43,883 nucleotides of DNA from Alphaproteobacteria bacterium. GTDB taxonomy: Bacteria > Pseudomonadota > Alphaproteobacteria > Micavibrionales > Micavibrionaceae. Within the stretch, counting starts at the first letter, position 1. Each line of letters begins with the position of its first letter. The notes below the pieces were generated by a model, which was not told the origin of the DNA, ran no database searches, and saw only the letters and a program-made list of their open reading frames with translations. The stretch lies in assembly GCA_021776075.1 (NCBI GenBank), contig JAJFGQ010000044.1:1-43883 (forward strand), written 5' to 3'. The position numbers and the translations under genes are program-made. This document shows positions 1 to 7,931 of the stretch, one piece after another.

Positions 1-3
1 TTA

Positions 4-1095
4 TTACCAGATGGCCGCATTTTCATCCACGGAATCGCCCATGGAATCGCCTTGGGGAAAAATTTTACGGGCCAGATTTATGTCCCGAAAGGGTACGTTA
101 TTAACCATCGTAACTTCCATATCATATATCAGATGAAATAAATGCGTCTGGTTGATCGGATCATTCATACCGGCAAAAAACGGGTCCTTTTTAATTGTGT
201 TGCCCAATCCTTCCAAATAACAAATATCGTCGGGTAAAATAGACAGGGCTTCAATAAGCGTTACGCACGAATCTTTTTGGCCGAAAGAATTATTTGTGCC
301 TTGGTCCTGTAAAAGGCTATCCAGCGATTCCAGCGTTTCATGGTCACATCCATCAACACGGTTTTCATCGGCATACCATTGTCGAAAGGCATAAGATAGC
401 GCCGCTCCATCAAATAAAGCGGTGGGGTCACGTTCCAGAAAACGGGTGAAAACCATAGCCATATCCCCCTCTTCCGATCCCAGCAAGTGCCGCCACACAT
501 CAGTATAACCGGCGCCCCGTAATTCCCAGCAAACCAAAACAGTAACTGTGTCACAATCGGCGGCCCGCACACGCTCCAGCATTAATACGGCTTCGGGGGC
601 ATATCCCTCTTCAAACGCCCCAAAACAAATCTCATGTCCAATGTCACGCAAAGCATGGACGAAAGTCATCAGAACGGCGTTGCGAAAATAAATAGACCGG
701 CCCAAGGCTGAGGGCACCATGGAAAAATGATCGAGATAAAGTGTCTTCTGTGGAATATCGACATAAAAGCCGCCATTTTTTAAATCGGTCAGCCCTACAG
801 ACCATCCCTTTTCTTCTGCTTCCTGCCACAATAATTTTGCAGTCGGGCTTTCAGCCACGATCGCCGCGCACCAGATCATAATGTCCGCCTCATTCTCAAA
901 AGCATAAGGAAGGGTTATAATGTCTTCATAACTTATGTTTCCCTGTTGCCGTAAAGCAGATAACGAAAAAGTACTCTGCGCAGCATTTTCGGATTCCGTC
1001 AGGTCATAAAGAGGCACAGCCACACCATCGACCAGGGCCGGTAAAGCCGCATGCTTTTTAAGATGTGTTTTTCTTGTGAAACGCTCAGCTCTCAT
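4..1095 (-). CDS. Conserved hypothetical, degenerate DUF6782-like (putative metallopeptidase) paralog A
   Basis: A 363-aa protein, probably cytoplasmic, with no signal peptide. It is the second gene of a tandem pair and lies 13 bp after the stop of the upstream gene at 1109-2464. The reading frame stays open upstream to 1425, but that extension lies inside the neighbour's coding region, so I chose the ATG at 1095. The body resembles its neighbour: a segment like LYLDHFSM, a helix around VHALRDIGHE, a 'VCWELRGAGY' segment and an 'RQWYADENR' segment. I recall this pattern from a family annotated as DUF6782, a putative metallopeptidase domain. That family's HELRH-type motif reads HALRD here, so the catalytic Glu appears lost. 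The family assignment is from memory and moderate; catalysis seems unlikely. No substrate or partner can be named. Confidence 0.55.
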   Translation of the reverse strand: MRAERFTRKTHLKKHAALPALVDGVAVPLYDLTESENAAQSTFSLSALRQQGNISYEDIITLPYAFENEADIMIWCAAIVAESPTAKLLWQEAEEKGWSVGLTDLKNGGFYVDIPQKTLYLDHFSMVPSALGRSIYFRNAVLMTFVHALRDIGHEICFGAFEEGYAPEAVLMLERVRAADCDTVTVLVCWELRGAGYTDVWRHLLGSEEGDMAMVFTRFLERDPTALFDGAALSYAFRQWYADENRVDGCDHETLESLDSLLQDQGTNNSFGQKDSCVTLIEALSILPDDICYLEGLGNTIKKDPFFAGMNDPINQTHLFHLIYDMEVTMVNNVPFRDINLARKIFPQGDSMGDSVDENAAIW

Positions 1096-1108
1096 ATCTT
1101 CTAGCCCA

Positions 1109-2464
1109 TCACCCTTCTCCCGATCTGTGTCGGAATTCCTGAAGTTTGATAATCTTGGCTCCTCCGCTTGAAGAGAGGCCAACCGGTGCTTCGGTAAAAG
1201 AGGAGCCGGCCTTGCCGTCGGGCAAGGTAATAATGTCTGCCGTTTTTTCATCTTCGCCAATCCGTTTTTGTTTTTTATAGGAATCACCATGAGAGTCCCC
1301 ACGGCTGTGGATAGTCTCAGTACTCTGCAATTCCTGTTCCGTTTCACGGAAAGAGCGTTCAAACTTGATGAACCAAAGGAAATTCGCATTGGAGCGATCC
1401 CTGACATCGGTAAAAACAGCATCACTTGTAATGGTATTCACATAGGGTGCCAGGTAATTTTTGCCGAATGGCATAGTACCCAAAGCAACAACCAACCCTG
1501 CCCTGACGTGGCCGGAAGATTGCTCGGCATCAAAAACATAACCTCTGTAATCAGCCAGCATTTCCTGTATCAGTTTTCTGTCTTCATGCTGACAACGATC
1601 GGATAAAAACCAGGCTTCAAACACAGCACTACAGGCAGAGCCGTTATTCAGCGTCCTGAAATCAAGACAGGATTCACGGGCAAAAGCACGCCCCAAATCT
1701 GCCAGTGATGACGTCTCAATACGGTCCCACGGTTCTTTGTCTCCGGCTAATTGAAGCTCCCATGCTATACGCACCATTACGACACTTAAGTCTGCCATTT
1801 GGGCCCGGTTAACCAAAATGGCCTGATCGGGTTGAAAAATCAGAGGATTAAGAAGAGAGCCGTTACGGTGTTGCCACAAACGTCTTAGCTCACGAGCAAC
1901 AAGAAGAACCTGATTGGTTCTGTCTAAATAAGGGTTAATAAAAATATGACCGCTTTTCCGATCATAAAACGCCGTATCGGTTTGGGCGCTCATATAAATG
2001 CTGCCCTTATGCTGTGCAGCAAAATCGAGAAAAGAAGCGGCCAAACGACTGCGCTTCAAAATATCTGTAATCTCGGCTATATTTTTTTCTTCGTCTGCTT
2101 CTTTGCCCGTCTCTTTAGAAGCCAAATGCGGGGCCGTTGCAAACGAAGTATCTTCAAGAAAAAGCTCCATTGTTTTAATGGCAGAAGAAGCGCCCTCTAA
2201 AGACATTTCAGCATTTATCCCGCTGGCCCCGGAAATTTTTTCCTGCATGGCCAACACACCTCTCTCGATTTCATCAATTTCCGAGAAAAAATCATCGAAA
2301 CCCTCCTCTTCATCAAGGGCCCCTTCAAAATCCATATAGAAAAAGGGTTGATCCCCAATGATGGTACAGCGCACGGGCTGTTCATCATTTATTGTATATG
2401 CTACGCGGCAACAAGATGTCTGTCCTGTGTCCGATCCCCAAAAATTCTCCGGTATTTCACTCAT
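1109..2464 (-). CDS. Conserved hypothetical, degenerate DUF6782-like (putative metallopeptidase) paralog B
   Basis: A 451-aa protein from ATG 2464; a TTG nine bases earlier (2473) is an alternative start. It has an acidic N-terminal third (DEEEGFDDFF, about residues 50-65) and then a domain shared with paralog A. That domain contains a 'SGHIFINPYL' strand, a 'VARELRRLWQHR' helix, 'QAILVNRAQMADLSV', 'RIAWELQLAGD' and 'VFEAWFLSDR'. The layout fits my memory of the DUF6782 putative metallopeptidase family, in which the helix carries HELRHxWQ. Here both His positions are Arg (RELRR), so zinc binding looks lost. The C-terminus ends in an IIKL-containing, basic tail. It is probably the first gene of a two-gene operon. 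A CtrA-type box lies about 165 bp upstream (2629-2643), oriented to match this gene. Confidence 0.55.
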   Translation of the reverse strand: MSEIPENFWGSDTGQTSCCRVAYTINDEQPVRCTIIGDQPFFYMDFEGALDEEEGFDDFFSEIDEIERGVLAMQEKISGASGINAEMSLEGASSAIKTMELFLEDTSFATAPHLASKETGKEADEEKNIAEITDILKRSRLAASFLDFAAQHKGSIYMSAQTDTAFYDRKSGHIFINPYLDRTNQVLLVARELRRLWQHRNGSLLNPLIFQPDQAILVNRAQMADLSVVMVRIAWELQLAGDKEPWDRIETSSLADLGRAFARESCLDFRTLNNGSACSAVFEAWFLSDRCQHEDRKLIQEMLADYRGYVFDAEQSSGHVRAGLVVALGTMPFGKNYLAPYVNTITSDAVFTDVRDRSNANFLWFIKFERSFRETEQELQSTETIHSRGDSHGDSYKKQKRIGEDEKTADIITLPDGKAGSSFTEAPVGLSSSGGAKIIKLQEFRHRSGEG

Positions 2465-2628
2465 GAACCCCAACCACTTCTAAACTTGTTTCAGATTTTC
2501 TTTTTTTGCTTTTCTTAAGATTTCCGCGCTTTACAGCGTGGTATGAGTTTATTATGCGCGCTGTTTATTAACGCTTTCCTACCAAAAAGTAAGAAAAACT
2601 CTCTTTTTGTGAAAAAGTTTGCTGTTCG

Positions 2629-2643
2629 TTAACAGGGGTTTAA
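2629..2643 (-). promoter_or_regulatory. Candidate CtrA-binding site
   Basis: Read on the minus strand the site is TTAA, seven bases (ACCCCTG), then TTAAC, a full match to the alphaproteobacterial CtrA consensus TTAA-N7-TTAAC. It lies in the 219-bp intergenic gap between two leftward genes and faces the tandem gene pair beginning at 2464. That CtrA acts here is inference; the motif match is seen directly. Confidence 0.45.
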
Positions 2644-2683
2644 AAGATGATTAACAGAGTCCTAAAAAACGGCGCATTATTTT

Positions 2684-4066
2684 CTATAATACCGGGCCCG
2701 GTAAAGCTTTTGTCATTTTTTCTTTAAGCTGCTCGACGGCATTTTCGCAATCTTCGTGTTTTTGGCTAATGGCGCGCAGAATTTTGCTGTCAAACCTATC
2801 AGAACGAAGATTACTCTCGACTTCCTTCTTCATGGCGTCAAAAACATGTTCATCAAGTCCCTGTTTCTGCGTTTCGTTGAAAAGCGCCTTCAGGCTTCTG
2901 CTCACACGCCATTTTTCCAGCCGTGATCCTTTTTTAACAGCCTTTAGCGCCTGCCGGGCATTAATCATGTAATAACCCAGCGCCGCATAGTTTCTAAATT
3001 TCTGAAGATCCTCTTTATAGGACCCTTCGGGTAAAGCTTTAATCTTCCTATCCAGTTTTTTTAACGCTTTTTTGGGTGCTCTACGCGGTGATTCAAAACC
3101 AAAAAGCAATGTAGCGGGTAAGCTTAAGGTGCCTCCGTAAAAAGCGCCTCCACCAACGAGGGCTTTACCGAAGAACGTGCCAATGACAGCCCATCCAATA
3201 CCGGCGGAAACAAGACCCACAGCAAAACCCCCTATAGCACCAAAGACAGCTGTACTGGGAAAACTTCCCTCCTGATCATACCAGTCTTTAAACCATTTTT
3301 TTCTGGCGATAGGGCCATAATGATGCTTATCGGCATATTCAAAGGCATCTTTTAAATTCTCAACAGCCTTAACGGATTTCTCAAACGGCTTTGCATGGTT
3401 TTTAATTTGAAGAGCACCATCTGTCTTGCTTTTTATCGTCTCTATATAATTGTCTATATTGTCCGGGCTCTCTATAAGAGCATTATCCTGAAATAAAACA
3501 GGCAGATTTGACCGAGTCTTTATAACGGGTTGGGAAAAATCGACCTTTTGTAAGGGCGGGCTTTGTTCCGCAATTCTATGCGCCCCGGTGGGGAAGTTTC
3601 CGTTTGTATGAATAACGCCGTCAAAAGCAACATGGGGCAGTCCGGCTTCGTCAAAAGGAATGCCGGCTTGTTCCTCCGCAAAAAACTTATAATGACGCTT
3701 TTCTGATTCTGTCGTACCGCGAACAACCGTTCTTTTAAAAGTAGGTTTTTCCTGCGTTTCAAACAAGGCGAGGCTGTAAAGCGCATCGAAAAAGCTAACC
3801 TCTTCCAGAATGGGGCTTCTTTTTTCCATGAAGCCGGATAACTCAAGACTCGTCATGCATTGAATAACATTCCAGAGTTTCGTGCCGGGTATCGCTATAG
3901 CTTCCCGCCACCGTGTATTCTGTTCTGTCGCTAATCCGGATACTCTTGTCCGAAACATGTGTCCTTCCGTGGGCTGAATAGCACGCGCCATAACAGCCAG
4001 ATTGGGCGAAAGCGAATCCGTATGAAGCTTTTCCTTACGAACCTGTCTTTTTTTATTTCCAGCCAT
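2684..4066 (-). CDS. Member 1 of a four-copy membrane-hairpin family of unknown function
   Basis: A 460-aa protein. ATG 4066 is preceded by GAAGGG at good spacing; an in-frame TTG at 4072 would sit too close to it. I do not recognise the family, but three more members lie at 9862-13981. Shared blocks, in order: LHTDS at the N-terminus, FRTR, RWREA followed by a Trp, FFDALYSLALFE, HYKFFAEE, and LKDAFEYADKHHYG. Then comes a Gly/Ala-rich hydrophobic stretch (about residues 270-325) that could form a transmembrane hairpin. It is followed by KKLDRKIKALPEG, a helical segment with INARQALKAVKKGS, and the end LPGPVL. The hydrophobic stretch has no preceding signal peptide, suggesting an inner-membrane protein with both soluble parts on the same side (inference). 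This copy is separated from its relatives by the origin and the hem-rho block. Confidence 0.8.
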   Translation of the reverse strand: MAGNKKRQVRKEKLHTDSLSPNLAVMARAIQPTEGHMFRTRVSGLATEQNTRWREAIAIPGTKLWNVIQCMTSLELSGFMEKRSPILEEVSFFDALYSLALFETQEKPTFKRTVVRGTTESEKRHYKFFAEEQAGIPFDEAGLPHVAFDGVIHTNGNFPTGAHRIAEQSPPLQKVDFSQPVIKTRSNLPVLFQDNALIESPDNIDNYIETIKSKTDGALQIKNHAKPFEKSVKAVENLKDAFEYADKHHYGPIARKKWFKDWYDQEGSFPSTAVFGAIGGFAVGLVSAGIGWAVIGTFFGKALVGGGAFYGGTLSLPATLLFGFESPRRAPKKALKKLDRKIKALPEGSYKEDLQKFRNYAALGYYMINARQALKAVKKGSRLEKWRVSRSLKALFNETQKQGLDEHVFDAMKKEVESNLRSDRFDSKILRAISQKHEDCENAVEQLKEKMTKALPGPVL

Positions 4067-4151
4067 GCACAATGCCCTTCAAGGCCATTATAAAACAATA
4101 CACCGTGTCTTAGCACACAACTATGGAAAAAGCAAGTTTTACGGAAAAGGG

Positions 4152-4766
4152 CTACTGGCCAAAAATATCATCCAGAACAGGCATATCTTCAACCAGCAAT
4201 TCTTCGTCAGACAGATTAACAAGCCCGGACGGCGATACAATTACACTGGTTTTAAACAAAGAATCTTTAAACATCATACTGGCAACAAGATGATAGGACC
4301 CGTCATCATCAATCTTTGTTACAAGAACAGATTCTATCATTTTTCCGATAGCTTTACGGGCGGCGGGCGGCGGTTCTTCTTTCCACTGAATATCATCAAC
4401 AGTCTCGGTGATAATAAACCGGCCATGCTTTCCTTTCACATAGCTGAAAAAAAACTGAACATAATCAACAGCTGTATTTTCATCCAGAAGAAGGGGCGCT
4501 TTTTCATTCAGGGCGTAAACGGGTTCATTTGTCCCGTTCAGAACAACGACATCGCCGGGCTTATATATAATGAAGCGTCTTGCGTGCGGCACGACCTCAT
4601 AATCAGCAATATCAAGAAACCGGTAATCGGGATAAAAAGAAAGCTTCTGTCCTAAAATTGTAACTGTTTCACTGTCAAAAGAACTTCCCTCCAAAACAGG
4701 GTTTATGTCTTCCAGCACCGTTTCGGATTCAAGCGCATCCAGTTTTATAAAAGCATCCTGAAACAT
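4152..4766 (-). CDS. Conserved hypothetical protein next to the putative origin
   Basis: A 204-aa soluble protein with no signal peptide or membrane segment, made up of alternating beta-like stretches such as RFIIYKPGDVVVLNG and RFIITETVDDIQW. The start is ATG 4766, preceded by GAGGGA at eight bases; an adjacent in-frame TTG at 4769 is less well placed. I do not recognise a family. It is the first gene to the left of the putative origin and is transcribed away from it. That is the position held by a conserved gene opposite hemE in Caulobacter and Rickettsia, but I see no similarity that would let me equate them. The 85-bp gap to the next gene (2684-4066) allows co-transcription. Confidence 0.75.
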   Translation of the reverse strand: MFQDAFIKLDALESETVLEDINPVLEGSSFDSETVTILGQKLSFYPDYRFLDIADYEVVPHARRFIIYKPGDVVVLNGTNEPVYALNEKAPLLLDENTAVDYVQFFFSYVKGKHGRFIITETVDDIQWKEEPPPAARKAIGKMIESVLVTKIDDDGSYHLVASMMFKDSLFKTSVIVSPSGLVNLSDEELLVEDMPVLDDIFGQ

Positions 4767-4769
4767 CAA

Positions 4770-5182
4770 AAAAATTCCCTCTGTTTTCCGTCTTCTCCCA
4801 TAACATATATCATAATCTTACAGGGAAGTGATTCGGTTTTTTTATCCTCAGGGTCCTGTGGAAAGTCGGCCATAAGCTATCTGCAAAAAAGAGGGATGAA
4901 ACTTATTCATGATTCATTCTATCTGTTTTAAACCGAGTCATGCCCTGTGCGAAACTCTAAAACAGATCCTGTGGAAAAGTGGGCAATAAAAAGCGACTCG
5001 GTAAAGAACAAGACCACACAGAAGTTAACAATGTGTTAAGGAATCGGGTATATTTTTTAATCCTCGTAATTCACAGGCATCAAATACAATCTAATCCTTT
5101 AAATAAATATCTTTTTATATTGTTATTGATTTGCTTTCATAGCGTCCATGTTAAAACGAATTGCAAAACAGGACACGTTGAA
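4770..5182. other. Putative chromosomal replication origin (oriC) region
   Basis: This 413-bp non-coding gap lies between divergent gene blocks, directly upstream of hemE, where oriC lies in Caulobacter and Rickettsia. It contains two DnaA-like boxes sharing TCCTGTGGAAA (4858-4866 and 4970-4978; reverse complements CTTTCCACA and TTTTCCACA), each close to TTATCCACA. A CtrA-type box lies at 5025-5039. Five GANTC sites lie within 216 bp (4830, 4911, 4935, 4995, 5041). There are two inverted repeats: ATCTGTTTTA 4921-4930 with TAAAACAGAT 4958-4967, and ACCGAGTC 4932-4939 with GACTCGGT 4995-5002. An AT-rich stretch at about 5047-5140 could be the unwinding element. Genes on both sides run outward. 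The features are seen directly; origin function is inferred from context. The hemE promoter must also lie here. Confidence 0.7.
5025..5039. promoter_or_regulatory. Candidate CtrA box in the putative origin
   Basis: TTAA, seven bases (CAATGTG), TTAA. The minus strand also supplies the trailing C of the TTAA-N7-TTAAC consensus. In Caulobacter, CtrA binds such boxes in the origin and blocks initiation; the same role here is inferred from the position next to hemE. Confidence 0.55.
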
Positions 5183-6235
5183 ATGAAACCCTTTCTGGCA
5201 ACACTTCAAGGCACAGTACAGAAAACACCGCCCTTTTGGTTTATGCGACAAGCGGGGCGTTATTTACCTGAATACAGGGAGCTTCGTGCCAAAGCAGGGG
5301 GTTTCCTCAATATGGTGTTTAATCCGGATATGGCCGTAGAGGTCACATTGCAACCGTTACGCCGATTTAATATGGACGCGGCCATTTTATTTTCGGACAT
5401 TTTGGTTATACCTCACGCCCTGAATCAAAATGTTTCTTTCACAGCAGGGGAAGGTCCTAAATTGAACCCGTTACGCTGTGAGGCGGATTTGTCCCTTTTG
5501 TCCAAAGATCGTTTTGATGAAATTCTCGAACCTGTTTATGAAACGGTAAGAGGAATCAGAAAAAATATGATCCGGGAAAAATTCTCTGATACGGCGTTAA
5601 TAGGTTTTGCCGGAGCGCCATGGACCGTTGCGTGCTATATGGTTGAAGGTGGAGGAAGCCGTGATTTTATTAATATAAAAAACTGGATTTATACTGATCC
5701 GGAAGGTTTTTCCAAACTGATTGATATCGTGGTTGAGGCCACTATTTGTTATTTAAAAAAACAGATTGAAGCTGGTGCAGAAGCGATACAAATTTTTGAT
5801 AGTTGGTCCGGCGTTTTGGACGAAAAACAATTTCGCCGCTGGGTTATAGATCCAACGCACCGTATCACTCAAAATTTGAAAAAAACATATCCTGATATTC
5901 CAATTATTGGCTTTCCACGGGGCGCCGGACCGCTTTATCGCGATTACGTACAAAAAACAGGTATAACGGCAATATCCATAGATTCCCAGATTCCAACAGA
6001 ATGGGCCGTTGAAAACCTGCAAACACAACAATCGGTACAAATGTCGATACAGGGCAATCTTGATCCGGCTTGTTTGCTGGCGGGGGGTGATATGTTGCGT
6101 GAAACAGCGGAAAATATAATGGCCACTTTTTCCGGAAAGCCTTTCATATTTAATCTGGGGCACGGTATCATAAAGGAAACGCCTCCGGAACATGTGGAAC
6201 AGCTTGTTTCCGTTATAAGAAGGGGTGTTTCATGA
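5183..6235 (+). CDS. hemE: Uroporphyrinogen decarboxylase
   Basis: HemE removes four carboxylates from uroporphyrinogen III to give coproporphyrinogen III in cytosolic haem synthesis. The 350-aa length is normal for the family. The signature PFWFMRQAGRYLPEYRE lies at the N-terminus, with the substrate-binding Arg pair, and GFAGAPWTVACYMVEGG and NLGHGI follow in the expected order. The frame stays open upstream to 4979, but that part is non-coding origin-like sequence; ATG 5183 gives the conserved N-terminus (MKPFLATL). Its stop overlaps the hemH start in ATGA, so translational coupling is likely. It heads hemE-hemH-hemJ. Confidence 0.97.
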   Translation: MKPFLATLQGTVQKTPPFWFMRQAGRYLPEYRELRAKAGGFLNMVFNPDMAVEVTLQPLRRFNMDAAILFSDILVIPHALNQNVSFTAGEGPKLNPLRCEADLSLLSKDRFDEILEPVYETVRGIRKNMIREKFSDTALIGFAGAPWTVACYMVEGGGSRDFINIKNWIYTDPEGFSKLIDIVVEATICYLKKQIEAGAEAIQIFDSWSGVLDEKQFRRWVIDPTHRITQNLKKTYPDIPIIGFPRGAGPLYRDYVQKTGITAISIDSQIPTEWAVENLQTQQSVQMSIQGNLDPACLLAGGDMLRETAENIMATFSGKPFIFNLGHGIIKETPPEHVEQLVSVIRRGVS

Positions 6236-7239
6236 AGGTTGCTGTTGTTCTTTTTAATCTGGGTGGGCCGGATAATATTAAAGCCATTGAACCATTTCTG
6301 TTTAATTTTTTCAGAGATAAAAACATTATTTCTCTCCCTTTACCCTTGCGATGGCTGTTGGCGAAGTTTATATCCGTCACGCGCTCAAAAGGGAAGGCTC
6401 GCGAAGTTTATCAAGCATTGGGCGGGTGTTCACCTTTGCTGGAAAACACAAAATCACAGGCCAGGGCTCTGGGGGCTGTTTTAAAACAGGATAAAGCCTG
6501 TGACTTTAAGGTCTTTGTCTCAATGCGGCACTGGCATCCTATGGCCGGCGATGTTGTGCAGAAGGTGAAAGCATATAAACCCGATCGTATTGTATTGCTC
6601 CCGCTTTATCCGCAATTTTCAAAAACAACAACGGGCTCTTCTCTGGAAAACTGGAACAGGGAAGCAAAAAAGGTGGGTTTGGACATAGAAACACGGATTG
6701 TTCGTTCTTATCCGGTAGAAGAAGGCTTTATAGAAGCTTCGGCAAAGCTTGTAAAAGAGGCCTACAAAAAAGCCTTAGAAGAGGCAGAAAATAAAAACCC
6801 GCCCCGGATATTGTTTTCCGCCCACGGGTTGCCGGAAAGCCTTATAAAAAAAGGGGATCCCTATCAGGAACAATGCGAAGAAACAGCTGAAGCCATTGTA
6901 AAAAAACTGGCTATTCCTTCATTGGATTGGACCATTTGCTATCAAAGCCGTGTCGGGCCAAAAAAATGGATAGGGCCCTCTACAGAGGAAGAGCTTGTAC
7001 GGGCGGGCGCTGATAAAACGCCCGTTATAGTTTACCCCCACGCCTTTATTAGCGAGCATGTGGAAACATTGGTAGAAATTGAAATTGAATACAGAAAGAA
7101 GGCAGCGTCTCTGGGGGTTCCCGCTTTTATCCGTGTTCCTACGGTGGGAACGAATGATTTTTTTATAAAGGGACTCGCCGCCATGATAAATAAAGAAATC
7201 GGTGAAAATAAAAACAGATCAGGAGAAGATAAAGAATGA
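6232..7239 (+). CDS. hemH: Ferrochelatase
   Basis: HemH inserts Fe2+ into protoporphyrin IX, the last step of haem synthesis, normally at the inner membrane face. The 335-aa protein begins KVAVVLFNLGGPD, the family's start, and contains the RHWHP-like segment (MRHWHPM), the LYPQFS strand, the FSAHGLPESL signature with the metal-site His, and YQSRVGPKKWIGPST. The later YPHAFISEHVETL carries the acidic pair typical of the family. Both ends use ATGA overlaps (with hemE before and hemJ after), so the three genes form a translationally coupled operon. No anomalies seen. Confidence 0.96.
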   Translation: MKVAVVLFNLGGPDNIKAIEPFLFNFFRDKNIISLPLPLRWLLAKFISVTRSKGKAREVYQALGGCSPLLENTKSQARALGAVLKQDKACDFKVFVSMRHWHPMAGDVVQKVKAYKPDRIVLLPLYPQFSKTTTGSSLENWNREAKKVGLDIETRIVRSYPVEEGFIEASAKLVKEAYKKALEEAENKNPPRILFSAHGLPESLIKKGDPYQEQCEETAEAIVKKLAIPSLDWTICYQSRVGPKKWIGPSTEEELVRAGADKTPVIVYPHAFISEHVETLVEIEIEYRKKAASLGVPAFIRVPTVGTNDFFIKGLAAMINKEIGENKNRSGEDKE

Positions 7240-7688
7240 ACGCATGGTTGGCTGACTATACAATATATCAAATTATCAAAGCCCTTCATGTCATCTCCGT
7301 TATGGCGTGGATGGCAGGAATGCTCTATTTACCGCGTCTTTTTGTGTACCACGCTGATGCCGAAAAAGGATCTGAAAAATCTGAAACCTTTAAAGTAATG
7401 GAGCGGCGTTTATTGCGCGCTATTATGAATCCGGCCATGTGCGCTGTTTGGCTGTTTGGTATTCTTATGTTGATAGCCAATCCCGGGCTTTTTTCTATGG
7501 GCTGGATGCAAGTAAAGCTGGGTTGTATTGTTATGATGACGGTAATTCACCATATCTATGGGCGGTGGCGAAAAACGTTTGAACGCGATGAAAACCAGCG
7601 ATCGGCAAAATACTATAGAATGTGGAATGAAATACCGACAATTCTTATGATTGTTATTGTTATAATGGCTATTGTTGAGCCGTTTTAA
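7236..7688 (+). CDS. hemJ: Protoporphyrinogen oxidase HemJ
   Basis: HemJ is the membrane protoporphyrinogen IX oxidase of many alphaproteobacteria, converting protoporphyrinogen to protoporphyrin just before ferrochelatase. The 150-aa protein has about four transmembrane segments and the signature KALHVISVMAWMAGMLYLPR near residue 15, with the conserved His used for haem binding. Another conserved region is the basic YGRWRKTFERDEN loop. It overlaps hemH by ATGA, completing a terminal haem operon. No clear terminator follows before the rho promoter. Confidence 0.94.
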   Translation: MNAWLADYTIYQIIKALHVISVMAWMAGMLYLPRLFVYHADAEKGSEKSETFKVMERRLLRAIMNPAMCAVWLFGILMLIANPGLFSMGWMQVKLGCIVMMTVIHHIYGRWRKTFERDENQRSAKYYRMWNEIPTILMIVIVIMAIVEPF

Positions 7689-7708
7689 CTTTTATTACCC
7701 GAATACTG

Positions 7709-7737
7709 TTGACTCTTTATTGGGGGCTATATATAAC
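7709..7737 (+). promoter_or_regulatory. Sigma70-type promoter of rho, with a GANTC site
   Basis: TTGACT (7709-7714), a 17-base spacer and TATAAC (7732-7737) make a near-consensus promoter. Transcription would leave a leader of about 190 bases before the rho ATG at 7932. GACTC at 7711-7715, a CcrM methylation sequence, overlaps the -35 box. Long leaders allow Rho to control its own attenuation in other bacteria; that this happens here is inference. Confidence 0.65.
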
Positions 7738-7931
7738 CCTAAGTATCTTAACAGAAAGAACCCCTCGAAATTAAAGGTTTTTGGCAGAAAGCGGCATAAC
7801 ACCGCGTGTTTTTAGAAACAAATTTAGTTAAGTCTGTCATCTCTGATACAAAAAAACATTAACAACATCACGGAAATTAAAAATTGTCTCCCCAAGCGTC
7901 ACAGGAATTTAGAACAGATAAAGCGTATTTT

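Noticed and set aside
1096-1425. N-terminal extension of the first gene
   Set aside because: It overlaps the end of the upstream gene in another frame; the ATG 13 bp after that gene's stop is the natural start.
4979-5182. N-terminal extension of hemE
   Set aside because: The frame is open, but this part covers origin-like elements and an AT-rich tract, and HemE proteins begin at the equivalent of ATG 5183.
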